Program-made: the position numbers and the translations under genes | Shown here: positions 8,234 to 15,907 of the stretch, one piece after another | Layout of the letters: each line of letters starts with the position of its first letter | How positions within the stretch are numbered: position 1 is the first letter of the stretch | Source of the DNA: an uncultured Bacteroidota bacterium | GTDB taxonomy: Bacteria > Bacteroidota > Bacteroidia > Chitinophagales > Chitinophagaceae | Assembly: GCA_903887415.1 (NCBI GenBank) | Contig: CAISPO010000034.1 | Coordinates: forward strand, 1 to 64,000 | Direction of reading: 5' to 3' | DNA length: 64,000 bases | The notes under the pieces: generated by a model | Told to the model about the DNA's origin: nothing | The model's database searches: none | Seen by the model: only the letters and a program-made list of their open reading frames with translations

Positions 8234-9001
8234 TTATTTCCTATCTTTTTCCCTTTTCGCACGCTCTTTTTCCTTGTCTTTCCTTTTCTGCTCTTTCCGC
8301 TCTTTTTTCCACTCTTTTTTATCGATCACTTTTCCGTTCTTATCGTAGTATATCTTCTTTTTAACTACTGTAAAAGCATACCCCAGAGTTACACGGATAT
8401 CCTGGTTATAGGTGGCGTACTTAGTGTCAATTGTGGGATGCTTCTTGTCGCCCATGGGCGTCATGTTATTAAATCCTTGCAGGTAAGTGCCGCGCACATA
8501 CAGGCCCCCGGCTATCTGAATCATCACCCAGCCCTGGGCTCCGTAATCCCAGCGGTTAATATCGTCCGTGGCGCCATTGCCTATACGCATATCACGGGAA
8601 CTGGGCAGCGTTCCTGTGAGCTTGAAGATGCCGTCCTGGTTAATATCCAGGTATGGGCCTGCACCAATGAAAAAATGACTCCGTTCGGGGCCTATCTGGT
8701 ATTCTAAGCTTAGCGGTATTTCGATAGTATTTATACCCTCATAAAGGTTCTGCCCATAGTATGGACAAGTATAGCCGTTGCGCACAAAGAAAGCACCCGG
8801 AAGCAATGAAAAATGTTTGCTGAGCGCAAAATTCAGATTGCCGCCCACAGTATAGGCATTTTTACCGGTGCGCGGGTGGCCGGCAGTGGATCCGGTGTAA
8901 GTGCAGATATTGTAACCTCCTTCGGGGGCAAACATCACCTGTGCCGAAGCAGCGTGAGCCGTGAAAAATAAAGCCGCGAAAAGTAAATAAATTGGTTTCA
9001 T
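8234..9001 (-). CDS. Outer-membrane beta-barrel protein with Lys/Glu/Arg-rich tail
   Basis: A 255-residue exported protein with a signal peptide (cleavage after AASAQ) and a barrel-like mature part (IPLSLEYQIG, FFIGAGPYLDI, IQIAGGLYVRGTYL, RVTLGYAFTV). Most outer-membrane barrels end on an aromatic residue at the last strand. Here the last strand is followed by about 35 residues made almost wholly of Lys, Glu, Arg and Asp (KKEWKKERKEQKRK onward), which would sit in the periplasm and could bind peptidoglycan or nucleic acid. The tail codes as a purine run that produces long spurious frames on the other strand. It probably forms one transcription unit with the barrel gene downstream. Confidence 0.72.
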   Translation of the reverse strand: MKPIYLLFAALFFTAHAASAQVMFAPEGGYNICTYTGSTAGHPRTGKNAYTVGGNLNFALSKHFSLLPGAFFVRNGYTCPYYGQNLYEGINTIEIPLSLEYQIGPERSHFFIGAGPYLDINQDGIFKLTGTLPSSRDMRIGNGATDDINRWDYGAQGWVMIQIAGGLYVRGTYLQGFNNMTPMGDKKHPTIDTKYATYNQDIRVTLGYAFTVVKKKIYYDKNGKVIDKKEWKKERKEQKRKDKEKERAKREKDRK

Positions 9002-9005
9002 GAGC

Positions 9006-9131
9006 TATACCCTGTCAAGGGTGTTCTTATTTCCAAAAATATATATTACGCCCTTTCAGGGCTTTGTGTTTGATATGTTCTTATACCGGGGGCTTCACCC
9101 CCGGGCTAATATATTACACCCTTTCAGGGCT
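9006..9131. repeat. REP-like cluster of hairpins
   Basis: Two identical copies of GCCCT-TTC-AGGGC lie at about 9050-9062 and 9118-9130. They flank a perfect CCGGGGG-CTTCA-CCCCCGG hairpin at 9086-9104, with ATATATTA spacers on both sides. A weaker ACCCT-GTCA-AGGGT hairpin precedes them at 9009-9022. The block is symmetric and intergenic, as palindromic REP-type elements are. Confidence 0.75.
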
Positions 9132-9225
9132 GGTTTCTTTTTTCAATAATTCTTAACTAATACATTTAGCCTAAGACCAGGGCAATTCCTATTTCCATTA
9201 TTAGTGCCCAAATATAATGCATATT

Positions 9226-10047
9226 TTATGCCTGCATACCATACAGTAAATTAAAAATCTCTGTTGCACGCGCGCTGCTGTATTGGCCAGCGCCTATATT
9301 ACTTACCCAGCGCACCAGCTTTATAGCATTGGTTAGAAACACCTCGTCTGCACCAAGCAGGGTATCATGCGAAAGGCTTTTTTCCTGCACGGTTATTTTT
9401 TCCATTATGAACCGTCGCATAGTGCCCGCTATACATCCATCTGCCAGCGGGGGAGTATAAGTGGCTTTATCTTTTACCCAGAAAATATTGGCAATAGTGC
9501 TTTCTATAATGCTACCGGCAGTGTTGCATATAAGTGTATCGTTCCATTTATTTTCCTTTGCCTGCCGGGCAGCCATAGCATAGATGAGCGCATTGCAGGA
9601 CTTCAGATTGCACAAAGCGTCCATGCTCTTTGCCAGACCGGTGGCTATACCAACGATGAGGCCATTTTCGTTCAGTTGCAGTATGCTTTCATCAAGCGGG
9701 AAACATTCTATTACAAAGCCGGGCTTGTTGTCCATACCGAAAAGGCCGCCACCGCCTGCGAAGAGCTGCAACCGTACACGGCAAAGTTTTTCGAGCTTGT
9801 TTTTCTTCACGGTTTTCAGCACCTCATTTTCGAGATACTCCGGTGTCATTAAGGCAGGTATTTCGAAATGTAGTTTTTTCGCCCCGGCAAAAAGTCGTTC
9901 CCAGTGATACTGCCCCAGCCGGATAGCACCAGCCTGTACAAGCATGGTCTCAAACAGGCCATAGCCATAACGGAAAGCGCCATTGTCTATGGGCAATGCA
10001 GTGCTGGCGGCTTCTGTTATTTTTCCGTTGATGTTGATGTGGTTCAA
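9226..10047 (-). CDS. Class IV PLP aminotransferase / aminodeoxychorismate lyase-like
   Basis: About 273 residues of the fold-type IV PLP family, which contains branched-chain aminotransferase, D-amino-acid aminotransferase and PabC. Visible marks are DNGAFRYGYGLFETMLV, RVRLQLFAGGGG, the Lys in NLKSCNALIYAMAARQA, and SIIESTIANIFWVKD with TPPLADGCIAGTMRR. The short length and the GLFET-type start favour a PabC-like lyase (folate pathway) over IlvE, but no pabAB is nearby. No ATG is available. TTG codons occur at 10074 and 10047, and the latter (NHININGKI) fits the usual N-terminus better. Confidence 0.75.
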   Translation of the reverse strand: MNHININGKITEAASTALPIDNGAFRYGYGLFETMLVQAGAIRLGQYHWERLFAGAKKLHFEIPALMTPEYLENEVLKTVKKNKLEKLCRVRLQLFAGGGGLFGMDNKPGFVIECFPLDESILQLNENGLIVGIATGLAKSMDALCNLKSCNALIYAMAARQAKENKWNDTLICNTAGSIIESTIANIFWVKDKATYTPPLADGCIAGTMRRFIMEKITVQEKSLSHDTLLGADEVFLTNAIKLVRWVSNIGAGQYSSARATEIFNLLYGMQA

Positions 10048-10231
10048 GACGATGCTAAGGTAAAATAGTATCAAGTATTAATGTTTCGGTTTTTGAGTTT
10101 TTTTTGAAAAATGCTTATCGTTTGATCTTCAATGGATTGATGATCAGAAATGTTCCAAAAAGGTAACGAAAATGTTTCGCCTGCGGTTTGCCATGGAGGT
10201 TGTATATCATTCATTATCTGCCCGTATTATC

Positions 10232-10375
10232 TTACTTTCTTTTTGCTTCGCCAAATAGAAAGTAACAAAGAAAAAGGCGATTTTTTTCCAAAGGCTCCGC
10301 CGGAAAAAAATAGCTCTACTCTGTTATCGCAGTTCGCTAATCGGCAGTGTGGCGCTGGTTTTGACTCTCCACTGG
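10232..10375. repeat. Structured intergenic repeat at the edge of an AT-rich island
   Basis: TTACTTTCT (10232-10240) is inverted as AGAAAGTAA (10257-10265). TTTTTTTCC (10281-10289) is inverted as GGAAAAAAA (10302-10310) around a GGCTCCGCC core. The stretch up to about 10375 has a base composition unlike the island beside it. Sequences of this kind, with QxESNKEK-type spurious translations, recur between genes in many genomes. A 76-codon plus-strand frame across it is not credible as a protein. Confidence 0.55.
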
Positions 10376-11137
10376 ATTAATTAGACTCAGGACTTTAAAA
10401 TATTTATCACTGTAACTTGAGAAATCATGAGTTTGATTTTCGTAATACAAGTCGGCATTTTTCATAAACGCAAGCATACCTAAAACTCTGTCAAAATGAT
10501 CTTTCGTGTTTGTTTTAAATACATCGTTTTGAGGAATATTATCTTTTGATATCCCGGAGACTATCTCTTTATTTGTTGGAAGATCATTTCCCCAAATATC
10601 AAAAAGGTGTACTGGTAAGAACGCATCCGAAAATGTATTTGCTTCTGCCTTGCTATTCTCTTGACTAGCACGATTTGCAAAGAACAATTTTTTTACTCTG
10701 GATATTGGAAGGGGATAAGGCAATAAATTTACTGTTGGCGACAAAGTAACCAATTTCTTCTTATCAAAATCGGATAAAACAACGTCTATTAGTACTTGAC
10801 TTTCGTCTGGCAAGTCAGAGAATCCATTTGTCAGCAAAAGATAATCTGGCGTACGCGACTGGATGTCAATCGTTCTTTGACTTAATGCCAATTCACGCAT
10901 TTCGTAACTCGGTGGGTAAATTAACGCACTTGCAAAATACCCTAATAAATTCGATTTATTAATTTGAATTAAAAAACGTTCTTCAATAATTTGAGGCTCG
11001 CTACGAGTGTACGCGGCATCTGTTGATGAAACATCGAAGAATGTCGGCTCAATCGGTTTTTGTACTGATTTAGGTTTTGGCAGCTTTGATTCTTTTCTGG
11101 CCTTATCGGTTTTAATATTGACTGTTGTTTTTGCCAT
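10337..11137 (-). CDS. Unknown protein of a helicase-associated module, probably 3'-truncated
   Basis: A 266-residue protein I do not recognise. The N-terminus is a basic disordered stretch (residues 1-30, Lys/Pro-rich) and is followed by a mixed alpha/beta region (RFLIQINKSNLLGYFASALIYPP, then DYLLLTNGFSDLP). Codon use is AT-rich, like the helicase gene 31 bases upstream and unlike the surrounding genes, so the two were probably acquired together. The last ~13 residues (PVESQNQRHTAD) are encoded by the structured repeat, so the original C-terminus appears to have been replaced or lost. By context it could be the effector or partner of a helicase-based defence system (inference only). Confidence 0.6.
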   Translation of the reverse strand: MAKTTVNIKTDKARKESKLPKPKSVQKPIEPTFFDVSSTDAAYTRSEPQIIEERFLIQINKSNLLGYFASALIYPPSYEMRELALSQRTIDIQSRTPDYLLLTNGFSDLPDESQVLIDVVLSDFDKKKLVTLSPTVNLLPYPLPISRVKKLFFANRASQENSKAEANTFSDAFLPVHLFDIWGNDLPTNKEIVSGISKDNIPQNDVFKTNTKDHFDRVLGMLAFMKNADLYYENQTHDFSSYSDKYFKVLSLINPVESQNQRHTAD

Positions 11138-11168
11138 GATACACTACATTACTGGATTCATAAAATTA

Positions 11169-12323
11169 CTAAAAAAGGTTTCCGGAATCGAAGGTTTCTT
11201 TAGGAAAATTACTCAATACGGTCGGAGTATCTCCTGTATGTAAAATATATAATCGACTCTTAGCTCTCGTACAACCAACGTAGTATTTCTTTTTATCCTC
11301 AGGAGTATTCTTGACGCTTTGGAATTCTGGCATGATTACTAAGTCGAACTCCATACCTTTTGCGGAAATAAACGTTGTTATCAGTATGCTTTTCAAATCA
11401 TTTTCAACTATTGTTTTTTCTTGGTTTGTCATTTCAGCGTAGTACATCGAGCAATCCCCGTTTGCCATTTCTTGAAGGACTTTATAGTAGTCTTTAACTT
11501 GCTCCTTATAAAGAAATAAAATACCAATATTAAAGCCAGAGATATTATCATCAATTATTTTTTTCAACCTAACTCGCATGTCGTTTTGACTATTGAATTT
11601 TAACAATTGCGGTAAGTCACCATTGTTTTTATATCGTTTTAGATGTTCTAGCGTTTTGGAATCATTTGCTTTTTTGCTTTCAGGCACAAAACGTCTAGCA
11701 AAATCGTAAATTTGAAAAGTATTTCTGTAGTTAAATTGTAAATCAAATTCGTTTAACGATGAATCCAAATATTTTTTGATCGCGTACTCGTTTACTCCGA
11801 TTCCATTTTTCATTTGTTGATCATCGTCAGCACCTAATGTGATCCGACCAAATATTTTGGGAAATGATTCAAAAATCCGATTTTCTAGATCTTGTGCCTC
11901 ATCAAGAATTAATTCAAACTTATCTAAACCTTTGTTTTCTAATAATTTGATTATTTCTTCGCTGTTTAGCTTTTTTGAATCGTCACCAAAAACGTCCAAA
12001 AATTTACCATTTGTATTTTTAGGAAACCAGCTGTGCAAGGTGCTAACCCTTGAGCTTGGGTTTGAAATATCCCTACTTGCAAGGAGATTCTCAATAGCAA
12101 CTTTTAGCATTCTTTGAAACGTCAGTAATATGGTGGCTTTACCATTTTCAATTAACCTGATTAATCTAAAAATTGATACTGTAGTTTTGCCGCTTCCTGG
12201 GCATCCAGTAACTACTGTGAACTTTTCATCATAGTCCGTTCTGATAATGTGAAGCATTATACCGCCGTTAGAAGAATTCTTGATATTATCTTCAGATGGT
12301 AATCGGAATATGAACTTTGGCAT
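11169..12323 (-). CDS. Compact UvrD/PcrA-like superfamily 1 helicase
   Basis: A 384-residue ATPase that carries the SF1A helicase motifs: Walker A GCPGSGKTT (40-48), Walker B DEAQD (141-145), motif III GADDDQQ (164-170), motif IV NYR (198-200), motif V SAKGMEFDLVI (320-330) and motif VI YVGCTRAKSRLYIL (348-361). It is about half the length of UvrD/Rep, so the 1B/2B insertions are nearly absent. Such short versions are typical of accessory and defence modules rather than repair. It is the first gene of a two-gene unit with the unknown protein at 10337-11137. Low GC relative to mgtE and the aminotransferase gene indicates transfer. An intact repair role is possible but less likely. Confidence 0.85.
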   Translation of the reverse strand: MPKFIFRLPSEDNIKNSSNGGIMLHIIRTDYDEKFTVVTGCPGSGKTTVSIFRLIRLIENGKATILLTFQRMLKVAIENLLASRDISNPSSRVSTLHSWFPKNTNGKFLDVFGDDSKKLNSEEIIKLLENKGLDKFELILDEAQDLENRIFESFPKIFGRITLGADDDQQMKNGIGVNEYAIKKYLDSSLNEFDLQFNYRNTFQIYDFARRFVPESKKANDSKTLEHLKRYKNNGDLPQLLKFNSQNDMRVRLKKIIDDNISGFNIGILFLYKEQVKDYYKVLQEMANGDCSMYYAEMTNQEKTIVENDLKSILITTFISAKGMEFDLVIMPEFQSVKNTPEDKKKYYVGCTRAKSRLYILHTGDTPTVLSNFPKETFDSGNLF

Positions 12324-12681
12324 AACGACTGTTTCTATTGAAAGTAAAAATAAATTTCGATATTCAAAGATTAAAAAATAACTCTAAGTTGGATTTGCAG
12401 GTGTGTTAACTTTCAACTATTACTTAAATTTGGTTCAATATTGTTCCGAACGGACAAGTAAGTAACAACGGACAAGCTCAAAAGCAATCCCTAACCTGAA
12501 TGGTGCCAACGCCACTGAAGCTAGATAGTAGCACCAAAGCTGACCCCCAAAAACCTTTTTAATAAATATTTAATCAAAACGTCCGAAAACAGGCAAATTA
12601 AATGTTTGCTGGTACCGAAATAAGGTTAATTTTGCGTGCTTTTCAAAAAGTACAATCCAATTCTAAATCTATTAAATATGG
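12324..12681. other. Divergent intergenic region between helicase and mgtE
   Basis: No gene is seen in these 358 bases. A 10-base direct repeat AACGGACAAG occurs at 12449-12458 and 12467-12476, on the helicase side, and could be an operator. The mgtE promoter lies at the right end. The rest is AT-rich without structure I can name, and may hold one end of the transferred segment. Confidence 0.5.
12605..12634 (+). promoter_or_regulatory. Promoter of mgtE
   Basis: A TTTG box (12605-12608) and TAATTTTG (12627-12634, exact TAnnTTTG) are separated by 18 bases, as in the Bacteroidota sigma-A consensus. The expected start of transcription leaves a leader of about 40 bases before the ATG at 12682. 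Confidence 0.6.
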
Positions 12682-14058
12682 ATGGCAATGCTGGTTCAGG
12701 ATCTAAGGGAGAAAATTCTGGAAGGCGACCTCAGCGAGTTGCTACACCACAGCAAGGATGAAGACTATCCGGCTGAGGTGTCTAAGCTATTGGCCTCATT
12801 GCCGAAAGAATTTGCCATAAATACTTTCCTTTCTTTACCGGAGAAAATACAGATACAGATATTCTCGTTCCTGGACCATGTGCTGCAGATAGGGGTGATA
12901 GAGGAACTGCCACGCCCCAAAATATCGAACATACTTAATAACCTGGAGTCGAACGACCGCGTAGCATTTTTTGATACGCTGGATGGCATAGAGGTGACCG
13001 AATACCTGAACCTGCTGAACGACAAAAACAGGCTGGCTACCTATGACCTGCTGGGCTACCCGGAGAACAGCGTGGCTCGACTGATCAATACCAACTTCAC
13101 TACTGTACGCAAGGAATGGACCATAGGCCAAGCTATAGAGCATCTGCGGAGGTTCTACAGCGATACGCCTGCTGCCAACGTGATATTTGTAGTGGACAGC
13201 ACGGGCAAGCTGGTGGACGATATACCTATCCGCCGGCTGGTGCTGAATGAGCACAGTAAGACTATAGAAGACATCATGGACGGATTCTATGTGAAGCTGG
13301 ACATACAGGATAGCATAGAAGACGCGATACAAAAATTTAAAGAGTACGACCGTGTGGCCCTGCCGGTAACCAACAGCAACAATGTGGTGATGGGGGTGGT
13401 AACGGTGGATGATGTGATAGATGAAGCGGAAGAAAAGGACACCAAGGAAATGCAGCAGTTCGGTGGTGTGGAATCGCTGGACCTGCCTTATGTGAAGACG
13501 GGCTTTGTAACGATGATACAGAAGAGGGCTGGCTGGCTGATCATCCTGTTCCTAAGTGAAATGCTTACAGCTACGGCGATGCAGCACTTTCAGACGGAGC
13601 TGGATAAAGCGCTGGTGCTGGCTATGTTTGTGCCCCTTATCATGAGCAGCGGGGGTAACAGCGGATCGCAGGCGGCAACACTGATCATACGTGCCATGGC
13701 GCTGAAAGAATTATCTCCGCGCGACTGGTGGTATGTGATGCGGCGGGAGCTGTTTTCGGGGTTAACGCTGGGCGGGATACTGGGTACTATAGGTTTTATC
13801 CGTATTGCGATATGGCAACAGCTCGGTTTTTATAATTATGGCGAGCATTTTAACTGGATACTTGTAGGGCTGACTGTTTCTTTCTCGCTGGTGGGAATTG
13901 TAATGTGGGGCACACTTAGCGGATCAATGATACCTATTTTACTGAAAAGACTTAAGCTGGACCCCGCATCGGCATCGGCACCTTTTGTGGCTACGCTTGT
14001 GGATGTAACAGGGCTTATCATTTATTTTAGTGTGGCGGCAATGATGCTGCATTTATAG
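12682..14058 (+). CDS. mgtE: Magnesium transporter MgtE
   Basis: A 458-residue Mg2+ channel/transporter of the inner membrane. The layout is canonical: an N-terminal helical MgtE_N domain (about 1-130), two CBS domains (about 135-255, with VFVVDSTGKLVDDIPIRRL and VVMGVVTVDDVIDEAEEKD), and five membrane helices from about residue 285. These include the pore signature SSGGNSGSQAATLIIRAMAL. In known MgtE the cytosolic N and CBS domains sense Mg2+ and close the pore. The ATG at 12682 is in frame; another ATG four bases earlier is out of frame. It is not in an obvious operon. Confidence 0.95.
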   Translation: MAMLVQDLREKILEGDLSELLHHSKDEDYPAEVSKLLASLPKEFAINTFLSLPEKIQIQIFSFLDHVLQIGVIEELPRPKISNILNNLESNDRVAFFDTLDGIEVTEYLNLLNDKNRLATYDLLGYPENSVARLINTNFTTVRKEWTIGQAIEHLRRFYSDTPAANVIFVVDSTGKLVDDIPIRRLVLNEHSKTIEDIMDGFYVKLDIQDSIEDAIQKFKEYDRVALPVTNSNNVVMGVVTVDDVIDEAEEKDTKEMQQFGGVESLDLPYVKTGFVTMIQKRAGWLIILFLSEMLTATAMQHFQTELDKALVLAMFVPLIMSSGGNSGSQAATLIIRAMALKELSPRDWWYVMRRELFSGLTLGGILGTIGFIRIAIWQQLGFYNYGEHFNWILVGLTVSFSLVGIVMWGTLSGSMIPILLKRLKLDPASASAPFVATLVDVTGLIIYFSVAAMMLHL

Positions 14059-14116
14059 GCTGCAGGAGCGTGTACGAAAGCATATCCATGAGTATATTTG
14101 TAGTAACACCCTTTAA

Positions 14117-15826
14117 GTGCTCAACGATAACAATTCACATATTGGCCAACTAACCCCTAAAAATGCTCCGCACACAAAGTGGTGCGGCGTGTTTGGCATT
14201 TTATGGGTGCTGATGTTTATCCTTTATTTGCCTGCAGCCAAGGCGGGTTTTGTTACCGACTTCACCGGCTGGCTGGACCAGGTAAAGAACCACGGCTTCT
14301 GGGAATACATCAACCGCAGCAATTTTAAAGCTACCAGCCTCTACCAGGTCACGCAGTTTGTGACTTGGATATTTTACCAGCTATTTGGGATTCATGCTTG
14401 GCTATGGCATTTACTGTTCATTACACTGCATGTGATCAATGCTACTTTGTTGTTTACGTTGTGCAGCGGAATACTTGAGGATGTGGGTGTAAAGAACAGC
14501 CGGGAAATATCCTTTATGGGTGTTGTCTTGTTTTGCATCTCGCCTTATTTATCGGAAGTGGTGGTGTGGGAGCCATCGTTTCATTTTTTGCAGGGATTGC
14601 TGATGATACTGCTGGTGCTGGTGTGGGTAAGGAAGTACCTGCATACAGGGAACAGCAAGTATGGATGGTGGGCGGCAGTTGTCTATCTGCTGTCCACACA
14701 TACGCTGGAGGTGTTTTATATAACGCCGTGGCTGGTGCTGACGCTGGCCGTGTTTTACAGGGCAGGCACAGTTGTTGGGAAAGATCTGTTTGTAAAAGTA
14801 TTGTTGCTGTTTTTCGTGCCGGAGCTTATCATGTTTTGCCTGCGGCTGGTGGAGTTCAGGCTGCTGTATGGCAGTTGGGTGTCGCGCATAGGCACGGATG
14901 CTGCAATTGCCGGGCCACTCACGGGCCTCGGCAAGCCGGCAAAGTATCTTTTTCATCTGCTGTTCCTGGGCAGGTTCTTTGGGCATGAGGTGAAGGAAAA
15001 GGTGTATGCGTTTTGCGACAGCATTAAGTGCATCGTGGCTTTTTATGTGGTTGTGGTCGTTATCTGCGGGTATATTGTTTATCGGTTCAAGGCCATGGAT
15101 GGAAAAGGAAAAGTGGCCAGCCTGCTGTTTGTATGGATGCTGATAACTTTTGTGCTGCTGCTGCCGTTGTGGTTCGGCGACCTGTTGCTGGTGCTATTTG
15201 ATCGATATACTTATTTCACGGGAGCGTTTTTTTATATGCTGCTGGCAGCGCTTGCAGGGTTTATTACCATGCGGTATGTGCGGTGGGGAGTATTGGGCCT
15301 ATACGCACTGGCTAATCTGCGCTTTGCCATATTGGTAAGCAGGTACTGGGGTAAGTCGTGCAGAGTAGATCATGGACTGCTGTACCGCCTGCCTGAGACC
15401 GGAGATAAAATAATTGTGTTATTGAATCTGCCGGAATCGATGCACGGTGTGCCAATGATAGGCTCTGAAAAAGACAGTGAATACAAGCTGATGCACAACT
15501 TGCTGCTACCTGCGAAAGCGATCAATAACAAGGTGTATGATGGTCTCTCTTATAACATGGAAACGCCCGAAGATGGTGCACATACTTTGGTGCTCAACGA
15601 CAGTATGGTACGGGTGACACTGAACCAATGGGGCACCTGGTGGTGGTATGAAGGCCAGGGCGGCCGCAGCTACGAGAACGAAGATTACAAACTGAATATG
15701 ATAGATGGCGGACACTTTTATGAACTCACCATGAAGCAGCCCGCATCACGGTACCTGCTGCTGTACCAGGTGGGGCAGCAATGGCATACGGTGGATATGA
15801 GTAAGCGGGGAACGGACCAGAATTAA
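14117..15826 (+). CDS. Large multi-pass membrane protein, glycosyltransferase-C-like
   Basis: A 569-residue protein starting at a GTG. The first ~410 residues contain about ten membrane segments. The last ~155 residues form a soluble domain (LLNLPESMHGVPMIG, TLVLNDSMVRVTLNQWG). The overall plan, with a first-loop acidic motif (TDFTGWLDQVK) after the first helix, recalls GT-C type lipid-linked sugar transferases, but I see no firm signature and the function stays open. A TATATTTG box at 14093-14100, 16 bases upstream, may be its promoter, so it need not be co-transcribed with mgtE. Confidence 0.6.
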   Translation: MLNDNNSHIGQLTPKNAPHTKWCGVFGILWVLMFILYLPAAKAGFVTDFTGWLDQVKNHGFWEYINRSNFKATSLYQVTQFVTWIFYQLFGIHAWLWHLLFITLHVINATLLFTLCSGILEDVGVKNSREISFMGVVLFCISPYLSEVVVWEPSFHFLQGLLMILLVLVWVRKYLHTGNSKYGWWAAVVYLLSTHTLEVFYITPWLVLTLAVFYRAGTVVGKDLFVKVLLLFFVPELIMFCLRLVEFRLLYGSWVSRIGTDAAIAGPLTGLGKPAKYLFHLLFLGRFFGHEVKEKVYAFCDSIKCIVAFYVVVVVICGYIVYRFKAMDGKGKVASLLFVWMLITFVLLLPLWFGDLLLVLFDRYTYFTGAFFYMLLAALAGFITMRYVRWGVLGLYALANLRFAILVSRYWGKSCRVDHGLLYRLPETGDKIIVLLNLPESMHGVPMIGSEKDSEYKLMHNLLLPAKAINNKVYDGLSYNMETPEDGAHTLVLNDSMVRVTLNQWGTWWWYEGQGGRSYENEDYKLNMIDGGHFYELTMKQPASRYLLLYQVGQQWHTVDMSKRGTDQN

Positions 15827-15852
15827 GCGCTAAGTGTGCCACGCCACCTCAT

Positions 15853-15880
15853 GTAGAGACGCGATGCATTGCGTCTCTAC
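15853..15880. repeat. GTAGAGAC palindrome, copy 1
   Basis: The arms GTAGAGACGC and GCGTCTCTAC enclose GATGCATT, giving a nearly perfect 28-bp palindrome. It lies between two convergent genes and could act as a two-way terminator. It is the first of six related copies in the window. Confidence 0.8.
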
Positions 15881-15907
15881 GCAATACAAAACTACGTAAG
15901 CAGGACA

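Noticed and set aside
8154-8348. Phe/Ser-rich frame on the plus strand
   Set aside because: It is the complement of the Lys/Glu/Arg tail of the barrel gene; purine-rich coding gives such frames on the other strand.
10150-10380. 76-codon plus-strand frame
   Set aside because: It runs through the structured repeat, and its peptide (FFLLRQIESNKEK) is of the kind produced by intergenic repeats in many genomes.
15853-15880. CRISPR repeat
   Set aside because: The palindromes are far apart or in pairs with unrelated flanks; there is no regular spacer array and no cas gene.
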